Below, in pieces: positions 46,855 through 58,082 of a stretch of DNA of 64,000 nucleotides; position 1 is the stretch's first letter, and each line of letters starts with the position of its first letter. Source of the DNA: Gigaspora margarita (Eukaryota; Glomeromycota; Glomeromycetes; Diversisporales; Gigasporaceae); NCBI GenBank assembly GCA_009809945.1, contig WTPW01000447.1, positions 356,376 to 420,375 on the forward strand, given 5' to 3'. A program made the translations under genes and the position numbers. The notes beneath the pieces were generated by a model, which was not told where the DNA came from, made no database searches, and saw only the letters and a program-made list of their open reading frames with translations.

Positions 46855-46972
46855 TTTAAACCGGACATTTTTTTGGGCCAAACTCGTCTAAATTCTGGTC
46901 AAAATTAAACTTAAATTTTAATATTGACCAGAATTTAGATGAGTTTGGACCAAAAAAAATGTCCGGTTTAAG
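46855..46972. mobile_element. 118-bp near-perfect palindrome
   Basis: Arms TTTAAACCGGACATTTTTTT.. and ..AAAAAAAATGTCCGGTTTA, with CCAGAATTTAGATGAGTTTG-type inner arms. No clear target duplication. Confidence 0.65.
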
Positions 46973-47137
46973 CATCCTGGCTGGGGTGTTCGATGTACTA
47001 TGTATTTATGTATAGTCTCGTAGTAAAAATCAGGGGGAATTTACACAGTTGGACCCAAATTTGAAAATAATTATGAATGGAGGCCCAACTTATAAACATT
47101 TATTTATAAAGGGCTAATTTTTGAAAGAATAAATCTA

Positions 47138-47267
47138 CCGTAAACTGCCGTATAAACAACCCGGGTCTGGTACATTCCACTAAAAAATTAATTAGTAAAA
47201 AAAGAAAATAATTAGTAAAAATGAGGGGGGTCTATGTGGGGGGGGCTGTTTATACGGCAGTTTACGG
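47138..47267. mobile_element. 130-bp palindromic MITE, CCGTAAACTGCCGTATAAAC ends
   Basis: Arms CCGTAAACTGCCGTATAAAC and reversed CCGTAAACTGCCGTATAAAC are identical over 20 bases. TA lies on the left and CA on the right. Probably a Tc1/mariner-type derivative. Confidence 0.75.
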
Positions 47268-48207
47268 CAACTATAACCGGTTACGATCATCACCAGGGTG
47301 CTTATATCGCAAAATGCTAAGTCGGGTATTCTAAGTAAAAATGTTCAGGACCCCTGAAAACCTTATGAGAACTAAAATCGGGACCTTATATCTTATCTAC
47401 GTGTAACTGCACCCTAACCTTAAAAATATTTAGAGGTGGTGATGATCACCACTGGTTGAAAATATTATAAATACGGGCCCAAGTACTGGAGTAATTTTGC
47501 TTCGTACGCTTAAGCAAGATCTCAAGCCAATCATGATTTAACTTACTTGTACGTATGTATGTAACACAAAATTTTACTTCCGGCGCATAAGAAGTCGTCG
47601 TTACTACATATTAAAAAATGTATTAGTAATCATAGAGTATAAAATACAAGGCACTTATTATGGGTAAATTTCTTCCGTCCCGATTTTCTAACTAACACAT
47701 TACAAATTGGGATGACATTGTCTAAAATGGAAAGAGCCCGCTCACCAAAAGACCAAAATACTTGGAAAATGTGGTGAAAAATGCCATAATATACGAACTT
47801 GTAATCGAAGACGCAGAATTAATTTACAATACTTAATGGAAAATTGCATTCATATAAACACAGCCTTTATACTATACATTGAAATGTTTCACTAATTCAA
47901 TGTAACGATCTTTTTTTAAAAAAATGAATTTGTATAATTATTGTTCTCTTTACATATTTCTTTATTAAAAAAATATATAAGTTATATTAAATAAATAGCA
48001 TAAATGCTTATTACGAATTGATAGCCGTATATTATCCACAATTTCATGTGAGGCCGAAACGATCCCGTGATTACATTAGGGACCGTATTTGTAATATTTT
48101 CAAAAATTTATAATAATTATTGTTGCAGCTGATGCTGAAATTTCGACCTATTTTGATACAAATTTTTTTAAAATTTTTTGGGGTAATTTTGTCAATTTTT
48201 TTTTTTA

Positions 48208-48234
48208 GGGTTGGGGTAGGGTTTAGGGTTAGAA
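48208..48234. repeat. Degenerate telomere-like tract
   Basis: TTAGGGTTGGGGTAGGGTTT then AGGGTTAG: TTAGGG-related but irregular. Confidence 0.55.
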
Positions 48235-49427
48235 TTGATTATTAAAGAGTATATGTGGATTTTAGCAGGGCATATATTTTCAAATCGCGACCCCAGATTT
48301 CAGCATCAGCCGTTTTCAGCATTAGCTGCGACAATTATTTTTAAGCTGGGCCTCATTCATAATTATTTTCAAATTTGTGTAAATTCCCCAAAAAAATCGA
48401 CACGATATAGGTCGGTGGATGGCCCCAAAACATCTGAAAATTAATTGATTCATCCACTGATCTATGCCCATACTACTGTCCGATATTTTTTATCCACTAT
48501 ACAATAACTTAAAATTATATATAAAATCTTGGATAGTCACGGGGAATCCAGTGACCAGTACTAAGTGCTCGGATCTGTTAGGATCTGTTGAATTTCCTAT
48601 CCGGATTATCTGGATAATAACAGATAACAATAACAGATATGGCCTGCGATGATGCCGTATTATTAAAATATCACAATGAAAGTATACAGATGTCAAATTA
48701 CATGGTGCCTAGTTAGCATATTGCTTTTAAATGAACAGAGTATCAAGAAGCTTTAATAGTATATATTCTCCAATCTTTCATTACAATGCACTTCTCCCCA
48801 ATCTTTTATTGCACCCCTTCTTCTTTCCCAACCTTCAATGCTCCTCCCAAATCTTTTCGATCTTATTGGCTGTTACGTTTTCATGCCACGTTTGTTAAGC
48901 TTAGCATTCGCGTCATGACGCAATCGATTGAGTTTAAATTGAAAAACTATTACCGTATTTCCGCGGAATAACGCGCAGGGACGTTATTCCGTGAAAATAC
49001 GGCAGATTTTATTAATGAGGTATACCAGGTGGCTAAAACAGGATATCTCCGCTTATAATACAGTCAGGTTTTTTTTTTATAACTATATAAGCTATTGGGT
49101 GTCCACTGTTAGTTTAATTACAAACATAGTGCAGGTAACATAATTAAGATTTTTTATAATAAAATTTTCATATATACGCTATTATTAAAAATAATACTGT
49201 ATCGCTTTTGCAATACTTACCATTTTTTGATTTAAAAGGAACATGCTTAGAAAAGGTGTTTTTACATTGTGAAAACGTTAGAATTTTGCTTTAATTACTG
49301 AAATATAGGTAATTTTTGCTATTTGGCTGTATAAATTCAACATGTTAAAAATTTGGACAGAACTAGTTTTATTATACAGTTAAATACAAATTTGTTTGAG
49401 ACAAACACCGGATGTTTAAAATTCGGA
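48235..49427. other. Intergenic stretch
   Basis: No gene. Several 60-70-codon frames overlap on both strands without recognisable motifs. A small hairpin element is at 48953-49002. Confidence 0.45.
48953..49002. mobile_element. 50-bp hairpin, CCGTATTTCCGCGGAATAAC
   Basis: CCGTATTTCCGCGGAATAAC is mirrored by GTTATTCCGTGAAAATACGG. TA lies on the left and CA on the right. It looks like a minimal member of the CCGTAT-ended families seen elsewhere in the window. Confidence 0.55.
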
Positions 49428-49960
49428 AATATATTAATTCGTGATCCGTATGCGGAAAATCAATTATTGTTTATTCAAATTTCTGAAATCTGGCACTGTC
49501 AGAGCAATATCGAACTTTTTTACTAAGCTAACCTTTCTACACCGAATAACAAAAGCTATAGAACACATTCTTGCGATTCTAATGGTGGTAAAATTATTAA
49601 ATCGGCCCAGTAAATCGTGAGATATCATCAAAAAAATTTTCGCGACCATATAGAGTTTCTATGTAAACAATATTATTGTTTACATAGAAACTCTATATGG
49701 TCGCGAAAAGTTTTTTGATGATATCTCACGATCTACTAGGCCGATTTTAATAATTTTACCACCATTAGAATCGCAAGAATGTGTTCTATAGCTTTTGTTA
49801 TTCGGTGTAGAAAGGTTAGCTTAGTAAAAAAGTTAGATATTGCTCTGACAGTGCCAGATTTCAGAAATTTGAATAAACAATAATTGATTTTCCCCAATTT
49901 TACTATATATGATAATATATGCAGCCCTGTTCGGTATGTGGATCACGAATTAAAATATAT
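49428..49960. mobile_element. 530-bp nearly perfect palindrome
   Basis: Arms meet at about 49671 (GTAAACAATATTATTGTTTAC). Mirrored blocks include CGCGACCATATAGAGTTTCT, ATTCTAATGGTGGTAAAATT and ACACCGAATAACAAAAGC with almost no mismatches. The right arm has about 45 extra bases near 49895-49935. Ends carry AATTCGTGATCC / GGATCACGAATT. Confidence 0.85.
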
Positions 49961-50200
49961 TGGTAATACTCTAATTTTATATTTAATTTTGAAATAATCT
50001 TACCAAAATAGTTACTATAAATAGTAAGATTTTTGGGTTATCTCCTACGATTTCTAGGGTTTGCGTAATTAGTATTATGCCTATAAAGGCAAAAAATATC
50101 ATTTTTCTTGCATTTTATTACACTTGACAATGTCTATCATATCTACTGATTTGATTTTTAGGGTCTTTTTTCAAGAAATCATTACATCAGCAAAATAAAT

Positions 50201-52058
50201 ATACGAAATCTTTTGAAATATCTTGCGCACATGTGAAATCTTTTGAAAGATCTTGCATATCACAATATATTTTGAAATATTTTGAAATTTATTTCGAAAT
50301 ATTTCAGGTTTTGAAATATTTTGAAAATGTTTTCGAAATATTTTGAAAGTGGATTCGAAATATTTTTCGAAATATTTTGTAATCGAAATACTTCAAAATA
50401 TTTTAGAATTGGCTAGATCGGCTAGATCAGTATATTAACCTGGGTCATGCCAAGGACACATTGGACTATATTTTCGAAATAGTTCAAAATTTTGTATTAT
50501 TTATCAAAATTAATCTACTGTATTACAAGATCAGATCAGATCTTTTGTTTATAAATTAGATCTTTTATACAGTTTTACATTGTTATTTTTTCCTTTCACT
50601 TTGTTTACATTGTTTTTTTAGTTTTGTTTTGTTTTTTTTTTGGTTCATTTTGGTTTTTTTTTATTTATTTATTTTTTAATTTGTTTCATACTTTACAAGA
50701 ATATTAACCCTTGCAAGAAACCTACAACTTTTTGACACTTTGCAAGAACACCAATAAGACTTTGCAAGCCAATTTAAACTTTCGACATGCTGCAAGACAT
50801 ACAACTAATTTCTCTCTGGCAATTTCAAAATTTTCAAGAATGCTTCTTTGCAAGTTTTCGCAAGTTTTCGCAAGGTTTTACAAGTTTTTGCATGGATTTG
50901 CTTTGTTTATTTTCTTGATTTTGTTTTTTGTTTTTTATTTTTAAATTTTTTTATTAATTTTATTTTATTTCAGTACTTTGCGAAAACAAACCTTTACTTC
51001 CTACCATTTTGCAAGAAAATGCAACTCAGACTTTTTTAACACTTTGCAAACAAATACATAATTTTATGGCACATTGCAAGAACATTAATCTGGCACTTTA
51101 CGAAAACAACTTGGTTTTAGCAATTTCTGAATATGAACTTTTAGTTCAGAAAAATAGAGATTTGGGGCTTCATTTTTTTTATTAAGGTTTGCTTACATAT
51201 TTTTTGTTTTTCATTTGTTTTTTTTTTACTTATTTTTTTATTTTATTTATTCCTAACTTCGTCAGAACTTTGAAGAATGCATCCTGACTTTCTGATACTT
51301 TAAAAAAACACTAACTTTAACTTTTCCAGCACTTTGCAAGAATACTAGATTTTTTCAGCAAGTTGCAAAAACTCTAACTTTTACTTAAGAAATAGTTTTT
51401 TTTTTTATTTTTCACTTCTCTACCATTTTTAAAAAGTATTTAGAAAAAAGAGTGAAACGAAAGTAACAAAAGAAATAGCGAAGCTAATACAATAGTTAAA
51501 CAAAGAAGCGAAGATAATAGTTAATTGTGAGGTATGCAAAAATAAGTATAGGTGCTAGTTTTTATTTTTTCTTCTACAATAGTATAGAATTAGTGCAAAG
51601 AAGTGCAAAAGTAGTTAAAATAATATGTAATAATGTAAAAATAATATTGTAAAGAATGTATAATAATTAAAATATAATATATAATAAAAAATTAATTAAA
51701 AATATATATTTAATTTAAAAATATAATAAATAAAATATTGTGAAAATTTTAAAAAATTTCAAAATTTTGCGAAATATTGCGAAAAATTGCAAAACATTGC
51801 AGATTTATATGATAATATACGAAATAGTACCTCCTGCATTCCCGAAGTAGAATAATTAATTAGGTAATTGCTTTTTTTTGCTCTATTTCACAATATTTCG
51901 AAACTTATTTCGCAATATTTGGAAATTTATTTCAAAATTTTTTGAAAGATATGCATACTGAAATCTTTCGAAAGATTTTAATTCTTTTGAAAATTTAGCA
52001 TCAATCACAATTCTTTCAAAAGATTCTGGCATGCAATTTTTTTCAAAAGATTTCAGTA
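50201..52058. repeat. 1.86-kb segment bounded by inverted TTTGAAA-rich ends
   Basis: Left ATACGAAATCTTTTGAAATA; reversed right TACTGAAATCTTTTGAAAAA. Flanking AAATAAAT/CTATAAAT agree at 6 of 8. TTTCGAAATATT and CTTTTGAAAGATC palindromic words are dense within 250-300 bp of each end. Possibly another hAT-type element; ends uncertain. Confidence 0.45.
50690..51380. repeat. Degenerate CACTTTGCAAGAACA word repeats
   Basis: CACTTTGCAAGAACA or close variants recur at least ten times with 20-60-bp spacing between T-rich tracts. It lies inside 50201-52058. The short frames here are low complexity. Confidence 0.5.
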
Positions 52059-52149
52059 CTATAAATTTGATGATAAATTAAGAAAGTCTTCTGCTTTTTT
52101 ATTAACTTGAGTTTCTTTAATAAAATAGTTTTAGCTATTTATAATATAG

Positions 52150-53100
52150 CTTATATAATTTTATAATAGAACTAAGAATTTTTGGATCATTGCCGTACTA
52201 TAATTTGCAATTATTTATAGTTTTATTATATTTGTCTTTATTAAAGAATATGGTTATAGCTAAATTTAATATATGCTTTTTTGGATCTTCTGTTTGATAT
52301 AATTTTTTAATTTTTTCTTTATAGTTTTGTATAAACTTCCATTTGTTGGTTTTCTATAATAGAGCTCTGCTTTGATTACAATAATTAAAGCTTGCATAAC
52401 TTCTTGGTATGTGGGCTTTGCTTTGGTTATTTGAATTTGTATACTTATTGTATATGGGAGCTAGTATAAAATTTCCTATATATTACTTATAAAATATTTT
52501 TATTTAATTTGAAAATTAATATGTCTAGACATATATAAAAAAATGCAATTAGATGAATATATATGTGATTTTCTTTTATATACTGGTAAATATATAGTTG
52601 GTCATATATGAAACCTAAAGAATATTGGCTTCATAAAAATGCTATAAAATGCTTTCCTTATACTATTTGTAGTAAGCCTATTCATCCTGAAAGTATACGA
52701 TGTCCTTAATCATATTAGAGGCAATTATGTTAGTAAATATTATCAAAAATATTATAAGATCTAAAGGGTCATTGCTTTACAATAAAAAGAGAAAATAAAT
52801 ATATAAAAGACATATATTTTTTGATTGATCCATTATTTGAGTATAGTTTAAAAAATAAAACACATGTTATCAAAATTAAATTTCAGAATCTCTAGCTATA
52901 CAAGAAAGCAATATAGATTTCTAGATACATTTCAAGGTAAAATAAGATCAAATAGCTATACAATAATTAAAAAAACCACTATAGTAAAAAACAAGTTAAA
53001 GGAGGTTAGTTATATTCTAGCTATATAATTTTTGGTACTCTGTTTTTTATATAGGTATAAAAAAATGATATAGAATATAGCCTTGCAGTAATATGAGAAA
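52150..53100. other. Region with traces of unidentified coding sequence
   Basis: On the minus strand at about 52290-52480 a frame reads QIQITKAKPTYQEVMQALII, then AELYYRKPTNGSLYKTI. A second frame follows with AITIFFNKDKYNK and YGNDPKILSSIIKLYK. The codon pattern looks like decayed protein, possibly from the same mobile element as the adjacent polymerase or from another transposon. No family could be named, and stops are frequent. Confidence 0.3.
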
Positions 53101-53303
53101 AGCAAAATGAAACTTTAGATCCCAAAACTTCTATTTTTATACTACTAAGGCTAAGCACATTGATTTTAAGATAGTGATTATAGTACTTGCCTAGATTTTG
53201 GCAATTAAATTCTTTTCATACTTTTTGGGCATGCTTATAATCTTTTTGGCTAATTTTAAAATGAAGATATATACTAAATTTATAAATTGGTAGAAGCTCA
53301 GTT

Positions 53304-53494
53304 AGGATTCTGAGCAATCTATGAATAGTTAACAATTTTAAAAAATTGTTATATAATTCTAAAAATAGAAAAGATCTACAGAAAAACAGTCAAAAATAAG
53401 CATTAATTTTACTAAATATAGAAAAGATCTATAAAAAATAGTTAAAAATAAGCAAAAGCAAATTGTCACCCATCTATGTATAGCTCAGGGTCCT
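53304..53494. mobile_element. hAT-type MITE, AGGAYYC ends, copy 4 (degenerate)
   Basis: Starts AGGATTCTGAGCAATCTATG and ends CATCTATGTATAGCTCAGGG then TCCT. Flanks GCTCAGTT / GCTTAGTC agree at 6 of 8. The internal GAAAAGATCTACAG / GAAAAGATCTATAA units match copies 1-3. It interrupts the polymerase fossil. Confidence 0.75.
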
Positions 53495-53571
53495 GCTTAG
53501 TCTCTAAGAATCTATTTGTAAATTTATATATTTATAGAGATAAACTTCTTTGTAATATACTAAGTTTAATT

Positions 53572-54423
53572 TAGTGTTCTAACCCAAGTAAGTCTCATCT
53601 GGGTCACTCGCAGATAGGCGAGTGACCCAGGTTGAATTATAGCCACCTGGGTGGTCACCCACGAGTCACTTGTGGGTCAACCTGTGGGTCACCTGTGGGT
53701 CAATCTGCAAGTTACCCACATGAGTGACTTTATAGATTGGTTATAATAGGTAATGTTTTGTTTCATATTATTTATTTTAGCTATATATTTATTGTTTCTA
53801 GTTTTACTTGTATACCTTATATTATTTATTTTCATAGTTATTCTTGACTGCATTGTCAGTAATACAAGAATTGGTTTTAGATTAGATATGATATATAAGC
53901 CGATCAAACAAATTGAAGAGAAAGAAAAGAGAGAAAGAGAGAAAGAAAAAAAAAGAAAAAGAGAAAAAAAAGGAAGTGAGAAAAAAAAGGGAGTGAGAAA
54001 GTAAAGGAGAAGGAAGTAAAAATAGTGTAAAGTGTCTTTTTTTGTTTTTTTAAGTTTTTTTTTCTTTTTTTTTCTATACCAATTTTTTTTTAATTATTTT
54101 TTTTTTATTTTGTCTTTTTCTTTTTTTTAATCTATTTTTTTTTTAAATTTTACTTTATTTTTATTTATTTTTTTTTTTTAGAATTAGTCTGTCTACTTGC
54201 AGGTGACCCATAGCAAAAATTTTTTATTACCTAGATGACCCACTTGCGGGTGACTTATAGCAGAATTTTTTTATTATCTAGTATTCACCTGGGTTACCTG
54301 GATAACCCATCTGTGGGTGACTTGTAGCAGAATTTTTCTATTACCTAGTGTTTATCTGGGTCATTTAGGTGAACCACTCACAGGTGACCCAAGTTGGGAT
54401 TTTTGTGATAGGTTAGAACACTA
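53572..54423. mobile_element. TAG-ended hAT-type element with GGGTCACC repeats, inside the polymerase fossil
   Basis: Both ends read TAGTGTTCTAACC. Duplications GTTTAATT / GTCTAATT (7 of 8). Without the element and one duplication, the polymerase frame continues from YNKQL to LVYYKEVYLY. GGGTCACCTG/GTGGGTCA words at both ends. The frame at 53753-54004 is a low-complexity tract and not called a gene. Confidence 0.88.
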
Positions 54424-55109
54424 GTCTAATTGCTTATTATATAGCCTAGATATTTGATGTTTAGTTGTTATTGGATAACTATTTCCTAAATTTTTTGTAA
54501 GATTTGCTAAGCTATTATTTATAAATTGTATACTATTTATATATTTAAGCTAATCTACTTTCATAGACTTGTATCTCTCAAATATCTTATCTATAACTTT
54601 GATCTAATATGTATTAACAGATTTTCTAACAAATTTGCAAACTAAGTGAGAGTCATAGTCCTGGAGTTATGAAAAACAATTGGAATAGGTATTTTTTATA
54701 CTTTAATTTGAAGTTTGAGATTATAGGTATTATGAAATGCACCTTAGAACTTACCTGTAATATAATAGTAGTTCCAAACCTTATTATTATCTATATCAAA
54801 ATTTTTTGTACAAATCCAACAGTTTCTTGCTTTAGCAAATTTTTTCTCATCTTCTTTGGTTACAATTTGGTTATGCTTAATAGCTAAAATCTTATTAATT
54901 TTAACCAACGCTTAATTGATTCTTTGGACAAATTCTTGTATAACATTTTTATCTCTATATATAAAAGGCCCTATATATCTCTAGTATCAATTTAGTAAAC
55001 TAAATAGCAAAAGCTATTAGACTTTTGCTTAGCAAGTTTATGCATTTGTTCTTTAGATTTTTTATTATATTTCTTGTTATAGTCCAGTACAAAAAGATTT
55101 GTACCTCAA

Positions 55110-55690
55110 ATAGCTCTAATTAAAATATTTTTTGTACTAATTAATTTTTAATTTTTTTAATTTATTATAATTATTAGATTATCAGATTAATAAAAATAAA
55201 ATTATTTTGATTATTTTATTGATAAAATAAAAAAATTATTAATAGTAACTTTATATTTTTTTTATTTATGTCAAAGTTTCTGCTTTGAAAAAAGGTTTTT
55301 ATTCAAGCAGCCAGATCAAGAGCGCCTCTTTGGGTACCCAACATTTGTTACATTGATGAGAATACAACTAGTTACACATACAACTTTTGGTTGTCTAATT
55401 TAAGTAGTCTGTCCAAAGGTTCTACACTAGTTGCTATACCTATAATTTGACTAGGGGGTTACCTATTTAAATCCTCTGGTTCATGCTTCGCCTGCTAATC
55501 CTACTTGTATCACTAGTACAATCCTCCGATACATTAGTCATAGTAACTTTTTATAACAATATTTCTATATAATTTACTATAGTAATTTATATATATGCGT
55601 ATATAGTAAAAAAATCAAATAGTCAAACTTTAAAGCTTAATTTCGCTACAACTAGTAATTCAATTTTGCTTAAATTTTAATTATATCTTT
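55110..55690 (-). repeat. 3' fragment of a tRNA-headed family 1 element
   Basis: Reversed relative to 26106-27072. A T-rich (A-tail) tract at 55110-55260 precedes AAAGGTTTTTATTCAAGCAG, CAACATTTGTTACATTGATG, TTGTCTAATTTAAGTAGTCT and CCTATTTAAATCCTCTGGTT. It is truncated at about 55560. It lies between two halves of the polymerase fossil. Confidence 0.65.
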
Positions 55691-55701
55691 ATCATATGCA
55701 T

Positions 55702-56003
55702 TAGGGTTCCTCAAATTCAAATCAAATCAAATATTGGATCAATTTAAATTTGATTAAATCAAATTGATTCTGGTTTGAATTTGATTTGATTCAAATATTT
55801 GATTTGATTCAAATATTTGATTTGAATTTGATTGAATTTGAATTTTTAATAGTAATTTTCAAATCAAATCAAATATTTGTCAAATCAAATCAAATTTGAC
55901 CAAATTTGAATTTGATCTAATCAAATATAGTCAAATTTGAATCTGAATTTGGTCAAATATTTGATTCAAATATTTGAAGATCAAATCAAATTGCAGAACT
56001 CTA
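55702..56003. mobile_element. TAG-ended hAT-type element with TCAAATATTTGA repeats
   Basis: Ends TAGGGTTCCTCAAATTC and reversed TAGAGTTCTGCAATTTG. Duplications ATATGCAT / ATATGCAC (7 of 8). Nearly the whole interior consists of TTTGATTTGA / TCAAATCAAA / TCAAATATTTGA words. Confidence 0.85.
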
Positions 56004-57206
56004 ATATGCACAACAATGCATTTGCATAGTACAAGCTTATATAACTGCAAATTGGTTGCGAAATCAGTTAAAAATTTTTTTTTTAAAAAAAATTTTTTTC
56101 ATATATATTGAATTGTACATACTTAATTATTAAAATAAACCAATGTTAAACCAATAAAAATTATATAATAAGTTAGATTAAACTCTATTTTATTTGATAT
56201 TAAAAAATTTTTAATAATTAATCAGAAATATAAAAACTTTTACTTAGAGTCAAGTTTATTAAATTTTTTAAGGTATAAATCTTTCTGCACTGGACCATAT
56301 CAGCTTCAAAATCAGCTATAATAACACATGAGTATTGATTATTTGACAATAGTTCTTAAACTTTTCAAAATCATTGACACTCTTAGTAGATAAAGTGACT
56401 CTTTGAGTTGCTTTTTCTAATTCTAAACAATGCTCTTAATAATAGTCTAAAGTTTTTTCTAAAAACTAGCTTTGAAAATATCGATTACAAAGATGCTTTT
56501 TGTCATGATACTTTGTATCTTTGTATACTAATCTATTGGAGTTTTTGATTCAAAAGAGTAGTTTTTCTGCTCATACTTATTATCTTCAGATTTAGTAATA
56601 TCTGTAAGAGCTATAAGATATATAATATGTTGTCTATTGTAGTTCTTGCTAGCTATTAAAGGTTTGGGTATTGCAGTTTCTTCTTTTCATTCCCAGACAT
56701 TGATTGAGATATCTGAATTCATCTTTTCAATCTTATTAAATATTCATAAGCAGACTAATATAGATATAGAAATCCCATCTAGTTTGATTTTTTCTAAATA
56801 TTGTTAAAACTTTTTTTGCATTAAATATATATCTTTCTATATGATCTGTATTTCCATCCTGGTAAGCAAAGTACTGTATACTTCTAATGTACCTTGAAGA
56901 CATTTTTTAGATAATGCATTTGTTTCTAGATCAATTAAATCTTGATTGTCTGAATTGCTAGTACACTTTGTATTAGCAAGCCTTTTGGGAGTAGAAATTT
57001 AGAATCTTTTATATACTCAACAAAGAGTATTAACTTTAATAAATACTATTTCTAATTAAAGAATAATTTTACTAGACACTTCTTTCAATATGCCTCAATT
57101 TTTTTATCATTTTTTTAGCAAATCTAGTTATATGGTCATCTATTATTTTTAGAAAGAAGTATATATATATTTCCTTTATAATATAAATAGTGATAGGTAA
57201 TTATAT

Positions 57207-57208
<2 letters not shown>

Positions 57209-57261
<53 letters not shown>
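57209..57261. repeat. Poly(T) run, 53 nt
   Basis: An uninterrupted T run upstream of the polymerase fossil. It may be the tail of a reversed retroelement; no body was identified. Confidence 0.8.
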
Positions 57262-57265
<4 letters not shown>

Positions 57266-57371
57266 TGAGGTCTTGTCTTATTATTTTATTAGTATATAAA
57301 GCTATTACAAATATTATTAAAGAAAAGCTTTACAAAAAAATTAAATAAAATCAGCATTGATTGTATATACC

Positions 57372-57651
57372 TAGTGATGTAAGTTGGTAGCTACCAGTAG
57401 GAATCTACCACTGGTATCTACTAGTAGATAATGGTAGATACTGTTAGATAAATTATATGCAGGGTAGATACCAATAAAATAATTGAATTAAATTTTAAAA
57501 TTATATGATAATTGAAAAGTATATGATTTGTTAAATAAATTTTATTTATCATGTGACTAGTAGATCTACCAGTAGTAGTAGCTACTGGTAGCTACCACCT
57601 ACCTGTAGATACCAGTAGGAACATGCCAAATTGGTAGAATTTATATTACTA
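57372..57651. mobile_element. TAG-ended hAT-type element with GGTAGCTACC repeats
   Basis: Ends TAGTGATGTAAGTTGGTAG and reversed TAGTAATATAAATTCTACC. Perfect 8-bp duplication TATATACC (57364-57371, 57652-57659). GTAGCTACCAGTAG, ATCTACTAGTAGAT and TGGTAGCTACCA words fill both ends. Confidence 0.87.
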
Positions 57652-58082
57652 TATATACCACATATATAAAATATATATATAAAGAAAGTAGCAATAGTAC
57701 AGATAAAAAAACTATATAGAGGTGTTGACTTAGTAAAGTTGGATGTTTGTCACATCCAAGCAGAAGTAACTAAAGATATTTTTTAAAAATTCATATCTGC
57801 ATTATAATAACTCAGACTATGAAACCAAGCTAGATCAGTAGATCTGTAACCTGGGTCACACTAAGAACATATTGGTATAACAACAATACTGATTTGAGAG
57901 CTCTGTATAGGGTGTATAAAGATCTCTTGAGGGTGCTAAAAAGGGAAACCAAGCTTGGCAAAACCCAAAAGAAGAAGTAAATAGCCTCTGATAGTACTAT
58001 AGAATGGAAACTGAACTAAAAGAGAAGGAAAACAAAGGCCAGAAAAGACTAAATAATAAAAGGATCAATAGCAGGATTCTTA

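Larger units (their letters stand above)
47034..48391. repeat. Inverted pair of GGGGAATTTACAC ends, 1.36 kb apart
   Basis: Left GGGGGAATTTACACAGTTGG..AAATTTGAAAATAATTATGA then GGCCC; right mirror GGGCCTCATTCATAATTATT..GTGTAAATTCCCC. No gene inside. Contains the 47138-47267 MITE and a telomere-like tract. Confidence 0.6.
53100..57190 (-). pseudogene. Protein-primed family-B DNA polymerase fossil (Maverick/Polinton or linear-plasmid type), interrupted
   Basis: Reading leftwards from about 57190: DISINVWE..PKPLIASKNYNRQHI, KHLCNRYFQ, then the exonuclease-I type motif IIADFEAD (about 56299-56316). Next come GPFIYRDKNVIQEFVQ, an endonuclease VII-like Cys patch CWIC (about 54810-54821), ITGKF..AFHNTYNLKLQI, FHN, DSHLVCKF and INSIQFINNSLANLTKNLG. 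After two insertions it resumes with YYKEVYLYKYINLQ and then QKDYKHAQKV..NLGKYYNHYLKINVL. This order is that of the exonuclease half of Maverick/Polinton-type polymerases. The polymerase half (YxDTDS and neighbours) was not found. Many in-frame stops, often at former CAG/CAA/TGG-like codons, and a one-base frameshift just after FHN make it dead. Insertions include 53304-53494, 53572-54423 and the 55110-56280 block. Confidence 0.85.

Noticed and set aside
53753-54004. 83-codon plus-strand frame with a hydrophobic start and a Lys/Glu/Arg-rich tail
   Set aside because: It lies inside a TAG-ended non-autonomous element in simple GAAAAAGAG sequence. The pattern follows from base composition and has no sister copy.
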